From 13-1-40CM-70-15 sp964641215 (GTDB lineage Bacteria; Gemmatimonadota; Gemmatimonadetes; Gemmatimonadales; GWC2-71-9): a DNA stretch of 5,344 nt. Of the stretch, positions 3,291-5,344 are shown one piece after another; within the stretch, counting starts at the first letter, position 1; each line of letters starts with the position of its first letter. The position numbers were made by a program, and so were the translations under genes. Below the pieces are notes generated by a model that did no database searches, was not told the origin of the DNA, and saw only the letters and a program-made list of their open reading frames with translations. The DNA lies in NCBI GenBank assembly GCA_964641215.1, contig CAZXKD010000174.1, forward strand, positions 1-5,344, given 5' to 3'.

Positions 3291-5344
3291 GCGAACGCCG
3301 CGGCCACGATCCTCGCCTGTTCGGCCAGATGAGCGGCCGGGTAGCCCTCGGCAGGGCTGGCGCGCTCGGGGCGCGACACGTCCGTGATCGCGACGCCCGC
3401 CGGAACGACGTCCCGGAGCTTGGGAAGCACGAACTTGCGCGCTCCCATGTTGCGCGGCTCCTCCTGCACCCACACGATCTCCTGGAGCTTCGGGTACCGC
3501 GCCAGGTATTGGCCGATCTCGTCCGCGGGGAAGGGGTAGAGCAGCTCCACCCGGCCGATCGCCACGTGGGGCGTCTCGGCGCGCCGCGGCGAGGCGAGCA
3601 GATCGTAGTACACCTTGCCACTGCACAGCAGGACGCGCGTGACCCGCTCGAGCCGGGGCCGCTCGTCATCCCACAGCACCGCGCGGAAGCCGCCCGCCGT
3701 CAAGTCCGCAAGGGACGAGGCTGCGGCGGGGAGCCGCAGCAGGCTCTTCGGGGTCATCACGACGAGTGGCCGCATCTCGGCATGCCGCGCCTGCCGACGC
3801 AACAGGTGGAAGTACTGCTCGGGGGTCGTGCAGTTGGCGACGCGAATGTTCCCCTCGGCTCCCAGCGCGAGGAAACGCTCCAGCCGCGCGCTCGAGTGCT
3901 CGGGGCCCTGACCCTCGTAGCCGTGCGGGAGCAACAGCGTCAGCCGCGAGGTCTGCCCCCATTTGGCGAGCCCCGAGAAGATGAACTGGTCGATGATCAC
4001 CTCGGCACCGTTGGCGAAGTCCCCGAACTGCGCCTCCCATAGCACGAGCGCCTCCGGAGCCGCCACCGCGTAGCCGTACTCAAAGCCCACGCATGCGAAC
4101 TCCGACAACGGCGAGTTGTGCAGCTCGAACGGCGCGCGCGCGCCGGGGAGGTGCTGGATGGGCGCCCAGCGCGCGCCGGTGGCCGCGTCGTGCAGCACCA
4201 GATGACGCTGACTGAAGGTGCCGCGCTCGGTATCCTGGCCAGTGAGCCGGATCGCTGTCCCCTCGGTGAGGAGCGACGCGTACGCGAGCGCTTCCGCGTG
4301 CGCCCAATCGATGCCCCCCCCCCCCTCCCCCTGGGAGCGAAGCCCCTCGCGCCGCCGCTCGAGCTGTCTCTGCAGCTTCGGATTCACCGTGAAGCCGTCC
4401 GGCACCGCGAGCAGTTGGTCGTTCAACGCCTGCAGCAGCTCCGCCGGTACCGCCGTCTCGGGCTCGGCCGCCACCTCGTGGGTGATGCGCTGCGGCTCCA
4501 CGCCGCCGCCCTTCCCGCTGCCTCCGGGAGCCAGACTCGCCTTCAACGCTTGCTGCGTCTCCGACAGCCGCTGGTAGGCGGCGTCGGTGAGTGCCTGCGA
4601 GCCCGACGCGTCCACCACGCCCTCGCGCGCCAGCTGCTCGGCGTACTTCTGCCGCACGGTCGGCGTCTGGCGGATCCGCTCGTACATCAGCGGCTGCGTA
4701 TAGGCCGGCTCGTCGGTCTCGTTGTGGCCGTGCCGCCGGTAGCCGACGACGTCGATCACGACATCGGCGTGGAACTTGTCGCGGTACAGCATCGCGAGCC
4801 GCACGGCCGCCAGACAGGCCTCCGCATCGTCGCTGTTGACGTGGATGATCGGTGCATCGAACCCCTTGGCGAGATCGCTCGAGTAGTCGGTCGAGCGGCC
4901 CTCGCGGGGATCGGTGGTAAAGCCGACCTGGTTGTTGCCGATCAGATGGATGGTGCCGCCGGTGGTGTAGCCCGCCAACCGCGCGAGGTTGAAGGTCTCG
5001 GCCACGACGCCTTGCCCGGCGAAGGCGGCGTCCCCGTGGATCAACACAGGGAGTGCCACCCGGGGATCGTGGTGCGCCTCCGGGTCACGGCGCGTCGTCT
5101 GGTCCGCCCGCGCCCGACCCTCGACCACCGGGTTCACGGCTTCGAGGTGGCTGGGGTTGGGCGACAGCGCCACGGTGACTGGGATACCGGCGGCCGTCTG
5201 GTAGACGCCTTCGGCGCCGTGATGGTACTTCACGTCGCCCGTGCCGCCTTCCGGGGTCAGGGTCTCCTCGACGTTCCGGCCGCCCTCGAACTCGGCGAAG
5301 ATCGTCTCGTAGGGCAGGCCCACGACGTGCGCCAGCACGTTGAG
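3287..5344 (-). CDS. sucA: 2-oxoglutarate dehydrogenase E1 component (3' part; N-terminus outside window)
   Basis: This is the thiamin-diphosphate-dependent E1 subunit that decarboxylates 2-oxoglutarate in the cytoplasmic 2-oxoglutarate dehydrogenase complex of the TCA cycle. The frame is open to the window edge (685 residues seen; full proteins are about 930, so roughly the first 260 are missing). The first visible residues, LNVLAHVV, match the segment just after the family's AHRGR motif, so the GTG at 5338 is not a start. Visible hallmarks, in window residues: GDVKYH (36-41), NPSHLE (63-68), the ThDP/Mg2+ motif from GDAAF (104) to NN (137-138), GHNETDEPAYTQP (206-218), RGTFSQRH (374-381), LWEAQFGDFANGAEV (435-449), HGYEGQGPEHSSARLER (474-490), and PLVVMTPKSLLR and EEPRNMG near the C-terminus. 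Glycine-rich loops occur at about 273-281 and 339-344, the latter encoded by a long G run. The stop overlaps the kelch gene; sucB (E2) does not follow. Confidence 0.97.
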   Translation of the reverse strand, partial: LNVLAHVVGLPYETIFAEFEGGRNVEETLTPEGGTGDVKYHHGAEGVYQTAAGIPVTVALSPNPSHLEAVNPVVEGRARADQTTRRDPEAHHDPRVALPVLIHGDAAFAGQGVVAETFNLARLAGYTTGGTIHLIGNNQVGFTTDPREGRSTDYSSDLAKGFDAPIIHVNSDDAEACLAAVRLAMLYRDKFHADVVIDVVGYRRHGHNETDEPAYTQPLMYERIRQTPTVRQKYAEQLAREGVVDASGSQALTDAAYQRLSETQQALKASLAPGGSGKGGGVEPQRITHEVAAEPETAVPAELLQALNDQLLAVPDGFTVNPKLQRQLERRREGLRSQGEGGGGIDWAHAEALAYASLLTEGTAIRLTGQDTERGTFSQRHLVLHDAATGARWAPIQHLPGARAPFELHNSPLSEFACVGFEYGYAVAAPEALVLWEAQFGDFANGAEVIIDQFIFSGLAKWGQTSRLTLLLPHGYEGQGPEHSSARLERFLALGAEGNIRVANCTTPEQYFHLLRRQARHAEMRPLVVMTPKSLLRLPAAASSLADLTAGGFRAVLWDDERPRLERVTRVLLCSGKVYYDLLASPRRAETPHVAIGRVELLYPFPADEIGQYLARYPKLQEIVWVQEEPRNMGARKFVLPKLRDVVPAGVAITDVSRPERASPAEGYPAAHLAEQARIVAAAFA
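4314..4331 (-). repeat. Long C homopolymer inside sucA
   Basis: Twelve C, one T and five C in a row on the plus strand (G runs on the coding strand) encode Gly-Glu-Gly-Gly-Gly-Gly in a surface-like loop between the conserved N- and C-terminal halves of SucA. The reading frame is intact on both sides as given, so the length shown is consistent with a functional gene. Confidence 0.9.

Noticed and set aside
3291..3626. N-terminal extension of the kelch frame into sucA
   Set aside because: The extra residues are Arg/Gly/Pro-rich, overlap conserved sucA coding sequence, and would bury the signal peptide internally.
3329..4042. 237-codon forward open frame antisense to sucA
   Set aside because: Lies fully opposite highly conserved SucA sequence and has no protein-like features.

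Overview
The window is a compact, very GC-rich bacterial segment. Genes lie almost edge to edge, most third codon positions are G or C, and the rest of the DNA carries long antisense open frames of the kind that high GC produces. The SucA sequence style, the many secreted or lipoprotein-like products and the 'DSLR'-rich coiled-coil protein are reminiscent of Gemmatimonadota or a similar soil or metagenomic phylum. That placement is an inference and not proven by this window.

Layout from left to right. Positions 3-125 (+) look like the tail of an upstream gene, overlapping the start of a secreted coiled-coil protein of unknown function (112-711, +). This meets head-on, with a 6-bp gap, a run of minus-strand genes that fills the rest of the window. 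Read in the direction of transcription (right to left), these are: the C-terminal 685 codons of sucA, the 2-oxoglutarate dehydrogenase E1 component (3287-5344, cut by the window edge); a secreted six-bladed kelch propeller joined to sucA by a 4-base ATGA overlap (2337-3290); a 70-bp gap with a plausible sigma70-type promoter; a PEBP (YbhB/YbcL-like) protein (core 1466-1939) with an unusual in-frame N-terminal extension; a two-repeat YggT-family membrane protein (867-1445); and a 50-residue glycine-zipper membrane miniprotein (718-870), joined to yggT by another ATGA overlap.

The most interesting point is the PEBP locus. Upstream of the obvious PEBP start, the same frame stays open and encodes a well-formed signal peptide with a possible lipobox cysteine, followed by a small conserved-looking domain. 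It then runs through a Gly-Gly-Gly-Gly-Ser segment straight into the PEBP methionine. This longer frame has no ATG, GTG or TTG at its 5' end. It does have a CTG codon 7 nt after AGGAG, itself downstream of a TTGCCA-16-CATACT promoter. The DNA encoding the GGGGS linker also serves as a strong Shine-Dalgarno for the internal PEBP ATG. The locus may therefore make both an exported fusion and a cytoplasmic PEBP.

Other notable features are a 7-bp tandem repeat forming part of the kelch signal peptide, a 12-C homopolymer inside sucA, and the absence of sucB directly after sucA. No RNA genes, mobile elements, CRISPR arrays or convincing terminators were seen.
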